Shown one piece after another: positions 43,891 through 52,800 of a stretch of 64,000 nucleotides of DNA. Each line of letters begins with the position of its first letter. The stretch's first letter is position 1. The stretch covers positions 1-64,000 of the forward strand of contig JAFPZD010000019.1 in the NCBI GenBank assembly GCA_017417465.1. The letters run 5' to 3'. Both the position numbers and the translations under genes were made by a program. A model generated the notes under the pieces. That model did not search any database, was not told the origin of the DNA, and saw only the letters and a list, made by a program, of their open reading frames with translations. The DNA is from Prevotella sp. (GTDB lineage Bacteria > Bacteroidota > Bacteroidia > Bacteroidales > Bacteroidaceae).

Positions 43891-46125
43891 ATGAAGCGTT
43901 TGTCCATACTCACATTCTGCTTCCTGGCCGTACTCACGGCCGGGGCGCAGAGCCGTGTGGACACGACAACCACCTCCTCATCTCCCCACCTCCTCACCTC
44001 CTCATCTCCTCATCTCCCCACCTCCCCATCTCCTCAACTCCCCAACTCCTCAACTCCTCAACTCCTCAAAGAAGTCATCATCACCTCGAAGCTGACCTTC
44101 CGCGAGGTCATCCCCGCCCAGAAGCTCAGTGGCGAACAGCTGCAGCGCCTCAGTAGCCAGAGTGTCGCCGACGCCATGCGCTACTTCTCAGGCGTACAGC
44201 TAAAGGACTACGGTGGCGTGGGCGGCGTGAAGACCGTTGACGTGCGCGCCATGGGCACCAACCACCTGGCCGTCAGCTACGACGGCATCACCCTTGGCAA
44301 TGCCCAGAACGGTCAGACAGACCTCGGGCAGTTCTCGCTCGACAATGTCGAGGAGATTACCCTCTACAATGGCCAGAAGAGTGCCATCTTCCAGCCCGCC
44401 AGCGACTTCGCCTCCGCCTCGTCGGTCTATATCCGCACCCGCGCGCCTCGCTTCTCACCCGGCACCAACCATCACCTGAAGCTCCGTGCCAAATATGGTG
44501 CCAGTGACCTGCTGCGCACCTCGCTGCTTTACGAACAGCGGCTCTCACCCACGCTCTCCTTGTCACTCAATGGGGAGTTTATGACGGCCAGCGGCAAGTA
44601 CCACTTCCGTTACCGCCGTAAGAACCTCGACGGCACCGTCGCCTGGGACACCACCGCCGTGCGCCAGAACGGCGACATCCACGCCGAACGTCTGGAGGCC
44701 AACCTCCACGGTGTGCTCCATCAGGGCACGTGGCAGCTTAAAGGCTACGCCTACCACTCTCAGCGCGGCATCCCCGGTGCCATCGTCAACAACGTGTGGC
44801 GGCGTGGTGAGCGTCAGGGCGACCTGAACACCTTCGTACAGGGACAGTGGCAACGCACCGTGGGCAACCAGTTCAGCACCAAGCTGCTCGGCAAGTACGC
44901 CTACTACGACACCCACTACGTCAATCGCGACACTACGATCCTGCCCGTCGACAACACCTACCGGCAACAGGAGGCCTACCTCTCGTCGGTCAACGTCCTC
45001 GAACTGTTGCCCAACTGGAGTGCCTCGGCAAGCTACGACCTCCGCTGGAACCGTCTCAATGCCGACACCTACCGCACGGGAGGGACCGCACAGACACCGC
45101 GGCGCTTCACCCACGCCCTCTCCATGGCCACCGCCATCGACTACCGCATCGTCAAGGCGCAGGCTTCACTCGTCGGCACGCTGGTCAACGACCGTGCTGC
45201 CCACCACGCCTCTCTCTCCCGCCTCACCCCCGCCCTCTTCGTCAGTTTCTTCCCTCTTCTCCTAACTCCTAACTCCTCCCTCCTAACTTCTAACTCCTCC
45301 CTTTGCCTCCGCGCCTTTGCGAAGCGCAGCTTTCGCATGCCGACATTCAACGATTTATATTACACCGAAATGGGGAACGCCTCGCTCCTGCCCGAGACCG
45401 CCACACAGTTTGACATAGGTATCGTGGCGGACAAGCACGTGGAGCGAGGCTTCTTTACCCACTTCAGCCTCCAGGCTGACGCCTATTATAATAAGGTGAA
45501 GGACAAAATCATTGCCTACCCCAAGGGCCAGCAGTTCCGCTGGACCATGCTCAACCTCGGACGTGTCGACATCCGCGGTGTCGACGTCGTTGCCTCCACC
45601 TCCTTCCGCCTTTCTCCCGTCCGTTCAGTTGATGGCGATATCATCGCCACCATCCGCGCCCAGTACACCTACCAGCGGGCCATCGACGTCACCAACACCG
45701 CCGACACCTACTATCGCGACCAGATTCCCTACATTCCCCACCACGCTGGTTCCCTCATCCTCGGCCTCGATTGGCATCCCTTCTCGCTCAACTACAGCTT
45801 CCTCTATACCGGCGAGCGCTACAATGCCCAGGAGAACACGGCCTACAACTACATGCAGCCTTGGTACACCAGCGACCTCACCGCCTCCTACACATGGAGA
45901 CCCAAATCGTCCAAATTGTCAAATAGTAAATCGTCCAAATCAATTGTAAATAGTAAATCGTCAAATAGTAAATCAATCGTAAATAGTAAATTGTCAAATC
46001 GTAAATTAGAATACCGTCTTTCCTTAGAAGTCAACAACCTGCTGAACCAGCAGTACGATGTCATTCTGAACTACCCCATGCCTGGGCGGAACATGGCCGT
46101 TAGTCTTATCGTTAACTTCCTTTAA
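43891..46125 (+). CDS. btuB: BtuB-like TonB-dependent B12 receptor with repeat inserts
   Basis: 744 residues. After the signal (MKRLSILTFCFLAVLTAGAQ) comes a Ser/Pro/Leu-rich stretch, then the TonB box/plug (KEVIITSKL, LQRLSSQSVADAMRYFSGVQLKDYGGVGGVKTVDVRAMG, about 60-190). A 22-strand-type barrel contains RMPTFNDLYYTEMGNASLLPE and ends NNLLNQQYDVILNYPMPGRNMAVSLIVNFL. Position in a riboswitch-led btuG-btuH operon makes cobalamin the likely ligand. Three translated word arrays are unusual: residues about 28-60, about 456-471 (LLLTPNSSLLTSNSS) and about 671-706 (KSSKLSNSKSSKSIVNSKS...). The latter two fall between barrel strands where a short turn is expected. Confidence 0.85.
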   Translation: MKRLSILTFCFLAVLTAGAQSRVDTTTTSSSPHLLTSSSPHLPTSPSPQLPNSSTPQLLKEVIITSKLTFREVIPAQKLSGEQLQRLSSQSVADAMRYFSGVQLKDYGGVGGVKTVDVRAMGTNHLAVSYDGITLGNAQNGQTDLGQFSLDNVEEITLYNGQKSAIFQPASDFASASSVYIRTRAPRFSPGTNHHLKLRAKYGASDLLRTSLLYEQRLSPTLSLSLNGEFMTASGKYHFRYRRKNLDGTVAWDTTAVRQNGDIHAERLEANLHGVLHQGTWQLKGYAYHSQRGIPGAIVNNVWRRGERQGDLNTFVQGQWQRTVGNQFSTKLLGKYAYYDTHYVNRDTTILPVDNTYRQQEAYLSSVNVLELLPNWSASASYDLRWNRLNADTYRTGGTAQTPRRFTHALSMATAIDYRIVKAQASLVGTLVNDRAAHHASLSRLTPALFVSFFPLLLTPNSSLLTSNSSLCLRAFAKRSFRMPTFNDLYYTEMGNASLLPETATQFDIGIVADKHVERGFFTHFSLQADAYYNKVKDKIIAYPKGQQFRWTMLNLGRVDIRGVDVVASTSFRLSPVRSVDGDIIATIRAQYTYQRAIDVTNTADTYYRDQIPYIPHHAGSLILGLDWHPFSLNYSFLYTGERYNAQENTAYNYMQPWYTSDLTASYTWRPKSSKLSNSKSSKSIVNSKSSNSKSIVNSKLSNRKLEYRLSLEVNNLLNQQYDVILNYPMPGRNMAVSLIVNFL
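43971..44069 (+). repeat. Word array translated at the mature N-terminus of BtuB
   Basis: Degenerate units of cctcatctccccac / caactcct, in frame, giving SSSPHLLTSSSPHLPTSPSP-type sequence before the TonB box region. Confidence 0.85.
45257..45301 (+). repeat. Word array translated in a BtuB barrel turn (1)
   Basis: Repeats of cctaactcct / ctaacttct encode LLLTPNSSLLTSNSS between two predicted strands. Confidence 0.85.
45903..46007 (+). repeat. Word array translated in a BtuB barrel turn (2)
   Basis: Repeats of aaatagtaaatcgtc and caattgtaaatag encode a Ser/Asn/Lys-rich run of about 35 residues before the last strands. It is much more AT-rich than its surroundings. Confidence 0.88.
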
Positions 46126-46148
46126 CGACTTTATCTCTCCCTCAACAC

Positions 46149-46177
46149 TTGTAATTCAAAAAACTTTCGTATCTTTG
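46149..46177 (+). promoter_or_regulatory. Promoter of the TPR/AraC regulator gene
   Basis: TTG (46149-46151), 18-nt spacer, TATCTTTG (46170-46177). Transcription should start near 46183. The region closely matches the B12 operon promoter. Confidence 0.78.
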
Positions 46178-46227
46178 CAGCCGAGTAAGGACCAATCGTC
46201 AAATAGCAAAATCGTCAAATCGTCAAA

Positions 46228-47883
46228 TTGCAAAGGTACACCTTATTATATATATTAGCGCTCGTGTGCTCCGTAGCATGGTCGTCGTTGACGCTTGCTG
46301 AGGTGAGTCCCTCGTTGCCCTCGGCCAACGAGGCCATGGCCGACTACGATGCGCTGTCCCAACTGCCGTCACAAAAGCTTATCGACGACGGGCGGCGGCA
46401 CTTCGAGCAGCGCAGGGCAGCGAAGGCTCTCGCCTGCTTCACTATTGTCAGCGACCGGTACCAGGAGGGTATGAACGACGAGGAGGCACGCCTCTGCATC
46501 CGCGCCCTCAACAATCTGGGCTGCGTCTACAAGTTCTCCTACTTCGACTACGCCCAGGCCTACGACTGCTTTATCCGTGCGCTCGACCTCTGTGAGGCAT
46601 TAGCCTACAGCGACTTCCTCCCCGTCGTCCTCGTCAACCTGGGCGACCTGCTCAACGACTACGGCATCAGCTACGTCTCGCAGCCCATGGTGCAGCAGGC
46701 ACGCCAGATCTTCGAGCAGTGCATCGACGAGGCCACCGCCAATGGCAACTGGGAGGCGGTCACCACGGCCTTCTTCAACCTGGCCAATCAGAACTACGAC
46801 CTCGACCTCTCGAAGTACACCATCCTCTTCAGCGACTCTATCCCTTCGCAGACGCCCGACCTGCAATACGTCCGACTGCAGTACCGCGGACTTGAGCACC
46901 TGCAGCATAAGCGCTACGACGAGGCACGCCAGTGTTTCATCGACCAGCTTGCTGCCGTGAACACCCGCTGGGAGCCTGAGCGCGACACGTTGGCAGCCCT
47001 GATGAGCATCGCCCACACCTACAACGAACAGCAAGATTTTGCCCATTCCATCGAATATTTGGACCGTGCTTTGCACATGGCCGAGGATTACGACATCGAC
47101 GATCTTGCGGCTGGCATCTGTGAGCTGATTGCCGAGAACTACCGCCTCATTGGCGACTCCACAGGCCACCGTTACTTCTACGTGCGCTACCTTGAGAAGA
47201 AGGAGGCCGCCAGCAACAGCCGCCTGGCCAGCATCGCCGAGCTGAACTACGTCCACCAGCTGAAGAAGGAGCAGCAGGCTGCCCGCGACATGAAGCAGCG
47301 ACAGCAGCAGGAGCGTCTGGCCTTCGCCGCCGTTGCCCTCGTTCTCCTTGTCGTCATCGCTTCCGCATATTTGCTGTGGCGTAAGAACCGCGAGCTGACG
47401 GCACGTAACAAGAGCCTCTTCGACCTCACGCAGCAGGTCATCAAAGCTGAGGACGAGCAGCAGAAACTGCGCTCTTCGCACCAGAGTAGTGAGGACCGCG
47501 AGAGCCTCATCCGCCGCATACAGGACGTGCTCGACAGCCCCGACCTCATCTGCCAGCAGGACTTCACCGTCGCCCGTCTGGCCGCTCTCGTCGAGAGCAA
47601 CACCACCTACGTCTCGCAGGCCATCAATCAGCACTACGGCATGGCTTTTAGTAATGTCCTTGGCAACTGCCGTGTTCGTGAGGCCTGCCGACGCATGAAC
47701 GATCACAACAACTATGGCAACTACACCGTCGAGGGATTTGCCACCAGCGTAGGCTTCAAGAGCCGCACCGCCTTCGTCAACGCTTTTAAGCGCGAGGTGG
47801 GCCTTACCCCCAGCGAGTATCTCCGCATGGCCTTGCAGGGAGGGGAGGAGTTAGGAGTTAGGAGTTTTGTTACGCGATGTTAA
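46228..47883 (+). CDS. TPR - membrane helix - AraC-type DNA-binding regulator
   Basis: About 551 residues. An extracytoplasmic TPR-like helical region (about 35-345; NNLGCVYKFSYFDYAQAYDCF, MSIAHTYNEQQDFAHSIEYLDRALHMAEDY) leads to one membrane helix (about 370-392) and a coiled coil. An AraC-type double HTH follows (about 430-540; DFTVARLAALVESNTTYVSQAIN, VEGFATSVGFKSRTAFVNAFKREVGLTPSEYL). Such Bacteroidetes proteins sense a periplasmic signal and bind DNA at the membrane. The start is uncertain: TTG 46228 gives a signal-like leader (RYTLLYILALVCSVAWSS) partly encoded by a recurring AT-rich motif; no ATG is suitable. The last ten residues (EELGVRSFVTRC) come from a ggagttaggagtt word repeat. 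It probably controls the surface genes downstream. Confidence 0.83.
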   Translation: MQRYTLLYILALVCSVAWSSLTLAEVSPSLPSANEAMADYDALSQLPSQKLIDDGRRHFEQRRAAKALACFTIVSDRYQEGMNDEEARLCIRALNNLGCVYKFSYFDYAQAYDCFIRALDLCEALAYSDFLPVVLVNLGDLLNDYGISYVSQPMVQQARQIFEQCIDEATANGNWEAVTTAFFNLANQNYDLDLSKYTILFSDSIPSQTPDLQYVRLQYRGLEHLQHKRYDEARQCFIDQLAAVNTRWEPERDTLAALMSIAHTYNEQQDFAHSIEYLDRALHMAEDYDIDDLAAGICELIAENYRLIGDSTGHRYFYVRYLEKKEAASNSRLASIAELNYVHQLKKEQQAARDMKQRQQQERLAFAAVALVLLVVIASAYLLWRKNRELTARNKSLFDLTQQVIKAEDEQQKLRSSHQSSEDRESLIRRIQDVLDSPDLICQQDFTVARLAALVESNTTYVSQAINQHYGMAFSNVLGNCRVREACRRMNDHNNYGNYTVEGFATSVGFKSRTAFVNAFKREVGLTPSEYLRMALQGGEELGVRSFVTRC

Positions 47884-47974
47884 AAAACATCGATGAAAAC
47901 GCTGTTTTTTGACCATATTTGTAAATATGAACGCCCCCAAGGCGCTTTTCCTTGCCGCTTTCATGTTTTATTCA

Positions 47975-47982
47975 TACTTTTG
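47975..47982 (+). promoter_or_regulatory. Promoter (-7 TACTTTTG) before the 572-aa surface protein
   Basis: TACTTTTG with CTTG 20 nt upstream. It lies inside the longer reading frame starting at 47893, so the ATG at 48007 is the real start. Confidence 0.72.
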
Positions 47983-48006
47983 CAGCCCATTCTAAATATT
48001 ACGTAC

Positions 48007-49725
48007 ATGAAACAATCTACATTAGCAACAATCGCAATTGCACTCACGTTGACGCTCGGCGTCAGCGCGCAGAACGTTACCATCAAGGGCGTCGGTCATA
48101 ATAATCGCTACGACGATGGTGAACAGATGAAAACTGAGTATCTCGGTTTCAACAAGGAACTAAGCAAATCAATCTTCATCGTTGATAACGGACTCTACAA
48201 AATGTCGTGGAACGGCACTACGCTGACCACGCCTGAGAAAGAGCCCCCAGTGGTAGCCGACGAGATTCGCGGGAACAACGACCGCGAGTTGTGGGCTAAT
48301 AACTTCAACATGATGTATGGCAACTCGGGTGCCGTCTATGTCAATGGCAAGCTGGTCACCATCATGTCACGCGACGAGTCATCGACTCCCGACGAGCAGC
48401 TCTTCGCCGTCCGTAAGTGGGATGCCAACACTGGCGACCTCATCTCGACGACCATCAAGCCTAAGAGCAGCGCTCTCGAGTCGGCAGGCATGAGCTACAA
48501 TCCCGTCGACGGGAAGGTCTACGGCCTGTTCTACGTCACGGAGGCCCAGCTGCCCCAAAACATCACTGAGGACGGGGAATACTTCGTCGACCAGGACGAC
48601 ACCGACGCTGGTCGCGAGGGTCTTGATGCCGGCTACGCCATCTGCACCATCGACCTTGCCACCCTCAAGGTGACGCCCATCACCCCGGGACTCTACTACG
48701 ACAACTTCGTCACCTTCGCCATCAACAGCGAGGGACGTGCCTTCGCCCTCACCAGCGGTGCCACGAGAGGCGTCGAGGACAACGATGGCCGCATGCGCAA
48801 CATCGAAGGCAAGCTGACGGGCGCTCAGCTCTGCGAGTTTGACCTCACCACAGGTCTGATGCTCACCAAGCCTGTCGAGCGCACCGATGCCATGACGGGC
48901 GAGACATACATCTCCGACGAGAACATCTACGGCGAGGGTACGGGCTACTGCTCGCAGGCTCGCCGCCAGAGCGCATGCTTCAGCAAGAGCGACCCCAACA
49001 AGATGTACTGGGTCGGCTACTACAACAGCGGCAAGGGCGTCAACGACTGGGGCTCATGGACAACCCTCAGCGACCGCGACTGGCGCACCAACGGCAAGTA
49101 CGACACCGCCCTCTACGAGGTCGACATCACCACCGGCATCGGCACGCGCCTGTCGAAGGTCGACAACCGCTGGACCTTCTCAGCACTGTGGGTCGACGGC
49201 GACGATCCCAGCGACGGCGCTCCCATCGATCCCTTCAACCCTGGCAACGAGGAGCCCGAGGGTGTCTTCATCGCCATCCAGCAGGCCGAGAGCGGCAGCG
49301 TGTGGCAGAAGGCCGAGATGGGCGTGCAGTACTCATACTTCATCGAGGCTAACGACGGCTGGCGCATCCACAGCGTCACCTTCAACGACAACGAGCTCGA
49401 CATCGACGAGAACGGTTTCGTCACCACGCCCGCCATCAGCGCTGAGCTCAACCGCCTCATCGTCACCTACGAGCAGACGACATACAGCAGTATTCAGCAC
49501 TCAACGCTCAACGCTCAAGACTCAACAGTCAAGGTCCTCGCCACAGCCGACGGACTCCGCATCACCGGCGCACAGCAGGGCGACAAGCTCGACGTCTACA
49601 CAGCCGACGGACGCGCATGCCTCAGCCAGGTGCTCTCGGGCGCCTCTACGGTCAGTGTCAACCTCAACCCCGGCCAGCTCTACATAGCAAAGGTCGGCAA
49701 CAAAGTCGTCAAAGTGAAACTGTAA
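48007..49725 (+). CDS. Secreted propeller-like surface protein with C-terminal tag
   Basis: 572 residues from ATG 48007 (MKQSTLATIAIALTLTLGVSAQ signal). The body has repeated strand-turn units such as SKSIFIVDNGLYKMSWNG, EQLFAVRKWDANTGDLIST, YAICTIDLATLKVTPITPGLYYD and TALYEVDITTGIGTRLSKVD, consistent with a beta-propeller. The end (DKLDVYTADGRACLSQVL...LYIAKVGNKVVKVKL) is a type A-like sorting tail. Just before it, a word array (about 49498-49530, ctcaacgctcaa) is translated as STLNAQDST. Function unknown; it is probably exposed on the cell surface. Confidence 0.7.
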   Translation: MKQSTLATIAIALTLTLGVSAQNVTIKGVGHNNRYDDGEQMKTEYLGFNKELSKSIFIVDNGLYKMSWNGTTLTTPEKEPPVVADEIRGNNDRELWANNFNMMYGNSGAVYVNGKLVTIMSRDESSTPDEQLFAVRKWDANTGDLISTTIKPKSSALESAGMSYNPVDGKVYGLFYVTEAQLPQNITEDGEYFVDQDDTDAGREGLDAGYAICTIDLATLKVTPITPGLYYDNFVTFAINSEGRAFALTSGATRGVEDNDGRMRNIEGKLTGAQLCEFDLTTGLMLTKPVERTDAMTGETYISDENIYGEGTGYCSQARRQSACFSKSDPNKMYWVGYYNSGKGVNDWGSWTTLSDRDWRTNGKYDTALYEVDITTGIGTRLSKVDNRWTFSALWVDGDDPSDGAPIDPFNPGNEEPEGVFIAIQQAESGSVWQKAEMGVQYSYFIEANDGWRIHSVTFNDNELDIDENGFVTTPAISAELNRLIVTYEQTTYSSIQHSTLNAQDSTVKVLATADGLRITGAQQGDKLDVYTADGRACLSQVLSGASTVSVNLNPGQLYIAKVGNKVVKVKL

Positions 49726-49753
49726 ACACACTTATTAACCTCAATCACTCCAG

Positions 49754-49799
49754 TCCGTGTACGGCCAGACTCACACACACGTGAGCACCCGTACACGGA
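49754..49799 (+). terminator. Hairpin between surface protein genes
   Basis: TCCGTGTACGG (49754-49764) pairs perfectly with CCGTACACGGA (49789-49799), with an inner CTCAC/GTGAG stem. No T-run follows directly, so it could terminate or act as an RNA processing/stability element. Confidence 0.55.
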
Positions 49800-49856
49800 T
49801 TAAACACTTTTAAGCAAAACTATAATCCAATATTCTAACTAATAAAAACAAAACAC

Positions 49857-52800
49857 ATGAAAACTTATTTCAACTTGAAAAAGAGCAAACTACTGCTCTT
49901 AGCCCTCGCCGCCATCACGGCGGGAGGAGTAAGCCCAGCGTGGGCAGATGATCTGACCGTCTATGACGGAACAAACACAAATGCGAACATCCCGTTCTCC
50001 GGATTGTATGTAGATGAACGGCTGTATCACACGGAATACATTATTCCTGCTGCAGACCTTTCTGCCATCGACACAGGTAGCAGCATCACCAAGTTGGTGC
50101 TTTACACCAACGCAGCAAGCTATAATTTCAATGGCAAATTCCAAGTGTTTTTAGAAGAAACTGAATTGACCACCCTTACAGCCTATTCCAAGACGAGCAG
50201 CACGCCTGTCTATGAGGGAGCGTTTTCGACAAATGCCAGTTCGCAGCTGGAAATTGAACTGTCAAATGATTACACGTATAATGGCGGGAACCTTCTTGTT
50301 AGTATATATCAGACAGAGAATGGTTCGTATAAGTCAACCAATTTCTACGGCAAGTCAGCCGACACCTATGTGACATGGACTGGTTACGGTACGGCTACAG
50401 GGTCGGGGTCATATTTTGCCCCTAAGACCACTCTGACATATGAGACAAAAGTAGAAGGACCTGCATTGCTGGTTCTTAATGAAAATACCAAGATTGCTAC
50501 TGGCTATAGCTACAGCTTCGGCCTTGCAACTGCTGGTACCACAAAGAGCTTTACGCTGAAGAACCCCGGTACGGAGAACTTGACGGTGAATGTTGCAGCA
50601 ACTGGCGGTTTTGAGGTGAGCCCGGCCTCGGCAATGATTGAGGCAGGTGGAGAGGCTACTCTTACCGTTACCATGCCTGCGGCTACTGCCTCTGGCGAAG
50701 TGACCATCACACCAACGGCAACGGGCATTGACGCTTATACAATCAATGTCAGTGGTACCGTCCGCGATGCTAACAAGCTTTATGAGTATGGCTTCACTTC
50801 TCTGCCGGAAGAGTGGTCAACAACAGGTACTTGGTATTATTCTGAGGCAAATGGTGCATACACAACGGTGTGGTATCTCTCGAGCAATGCCCGTCTGTTT
50901 ACTCCTATGGTAGATGTCGCTGAAGGCGAGACTTTCTTCGTTGAGGCAAAGGGCTACAGCACAAGCAATCAGAGCTACCAACACTTGCAGATGCAGTATT
51001 CTGCTGACGGAACTACCTGGACAAACTTTGACAGCGAGCCTGTGCTTGATCCGTCGAACTGGCAGACGTTCTCATTCACTGGTGTGCCTGCTGGTAAATA
51101 CTACATTGCCATCAATGCTTCGCAGTGTGACATCCGTATGTTCTACGGCGGTCAGCTCCCACAGGAGCCGAAGATGGTGGTCACCCAGCCTGCTTCGCTC
51201 GACTTTGGAGCTATTACGGAGACTACGACCAAGACCTTCACTATTGCAAATACCGGCAGAGCTACCCTGAACGGCATTACCGTGACATCGTCGAATGCTG
51301 ATGTCTTTGCTATCAGCGGAGCCCCCACCTCTCTTGAGGCTGGCGCCAGTGCCGAGGTGACCATCACAATGTTTGCTACCACGACGGGTGCATTGTCCTC
51401 TGATATTACCGTCAGCGCCACCGACATGGATAACGTTCAGTTCACCGTCACTGGTGCTGTTATTCCCGAAGGCCTGTTTGTGGTTGACTTCAACGACAAT
51501 GCTCTGCCCGAAAACTGGGGTAACAACGCTTCGAACAAGTGGAGCTTTGCTGACGGCAAGGCCTACTGTACTTATGCTGCCGAGCTGACAACTCCTAAAT
51601 TAAAAGTCTCTGACGGTGATGTCTTGGTTATCAGCGTTACCAGTTATGACGACTACGACAATAACTACCTTGAGATAACAGGTTCAATTGATGGTAACAG
51701 CTGGACGGCTTTCGATACTAAGAGTTATGTTTCCAGGAGCCAGATTCCTTATGGCTCTTACGCCACGCTGGTGGTGACCGGCATCCCAACGACGGTGAAA
51801 TACCTTAAGTTCAAGGGCTACTATGTCCGTATCGACGAGATCGCTGGCCTGACTTATGCACCTAATCTTGCTGTAACTAAGGAAGGTGATGCTGTCACCT
51901 CGCCCACAAGCTATGACTTCGGTGAAAGCACTGCCGATGCTACTGTCACTTACAACTTTGCAAACGTCGGTGTGGGAACGCTCAACATCACGAATGTTGC
52001 CATCACAGGCGCCGGCGCTGCTGCCTATAGCACTAACTGGACGGAGAGCGTGGCAGTTCCCTTCGACCTTATTATTACCCGCACGTACGATGGCAACCGC
52101 ACCGAGGCCCAGGATGCCGTTGTGACTGTAACAACAGACGATGGTGACATCGTAGTAAATGTTACCGGTACCGACCGTGGCTACAATGCACCTGAGCTGG
52201 CTGTTGACCTCACGTCCATCGACTTCGGTCGTCTGACTGCCAACGACACCAAGACCGTGACTGTGACCAATGCCGGTACTGGCTTGATGACTGTGAACAT
52301 TGCAAGTGACAACGCGCTGTTCGTCGTGTCGCCCGCCCAACTGACTGACATTGCTGAGGGCCAGAGTGAAACCTTCACCGTTACTTTCGACTATGCCAGT
52401 GTCGCTGGTAACTATGGCGCAAAGACAGCTAACATTACCGTCACCCCGACCTACGATGAGGCGGCCAACGTCGTTATCTCTGCATCTGCCTACGCCAAGG
52501 ATCCTGAACTGTGGAGCGAGGACTTTGCCGATGCCAATGTTGAGGACCGCGGCTGGACGATGGACAGCGGCTGGAGCATTGCCGACGGCAAAGCAGTGGC
52601 AGGCGGCAGCATGAGCAAGTATCTAACCACGCCTTACCTTATTGTTAGCAATACTAACGACGAGCTGACCTTCGACTATGAGTCAACGAGCAGTTGGGGT
52701 ACGTACATCTACTATTACACGAAGAAGGACGGCGGCGACTGGTCAACAAGCTATCAAACGATTAATGTAAGCAGCAATGGCACGTATACCCTTACTGGTC

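Noticed and set aside
47893-48006. Extra 38 residues before the propeller protein
   Set aside because: The promoter TACTTTTG (47975-47982) lies inside, and the signal peptide starts at 48007.
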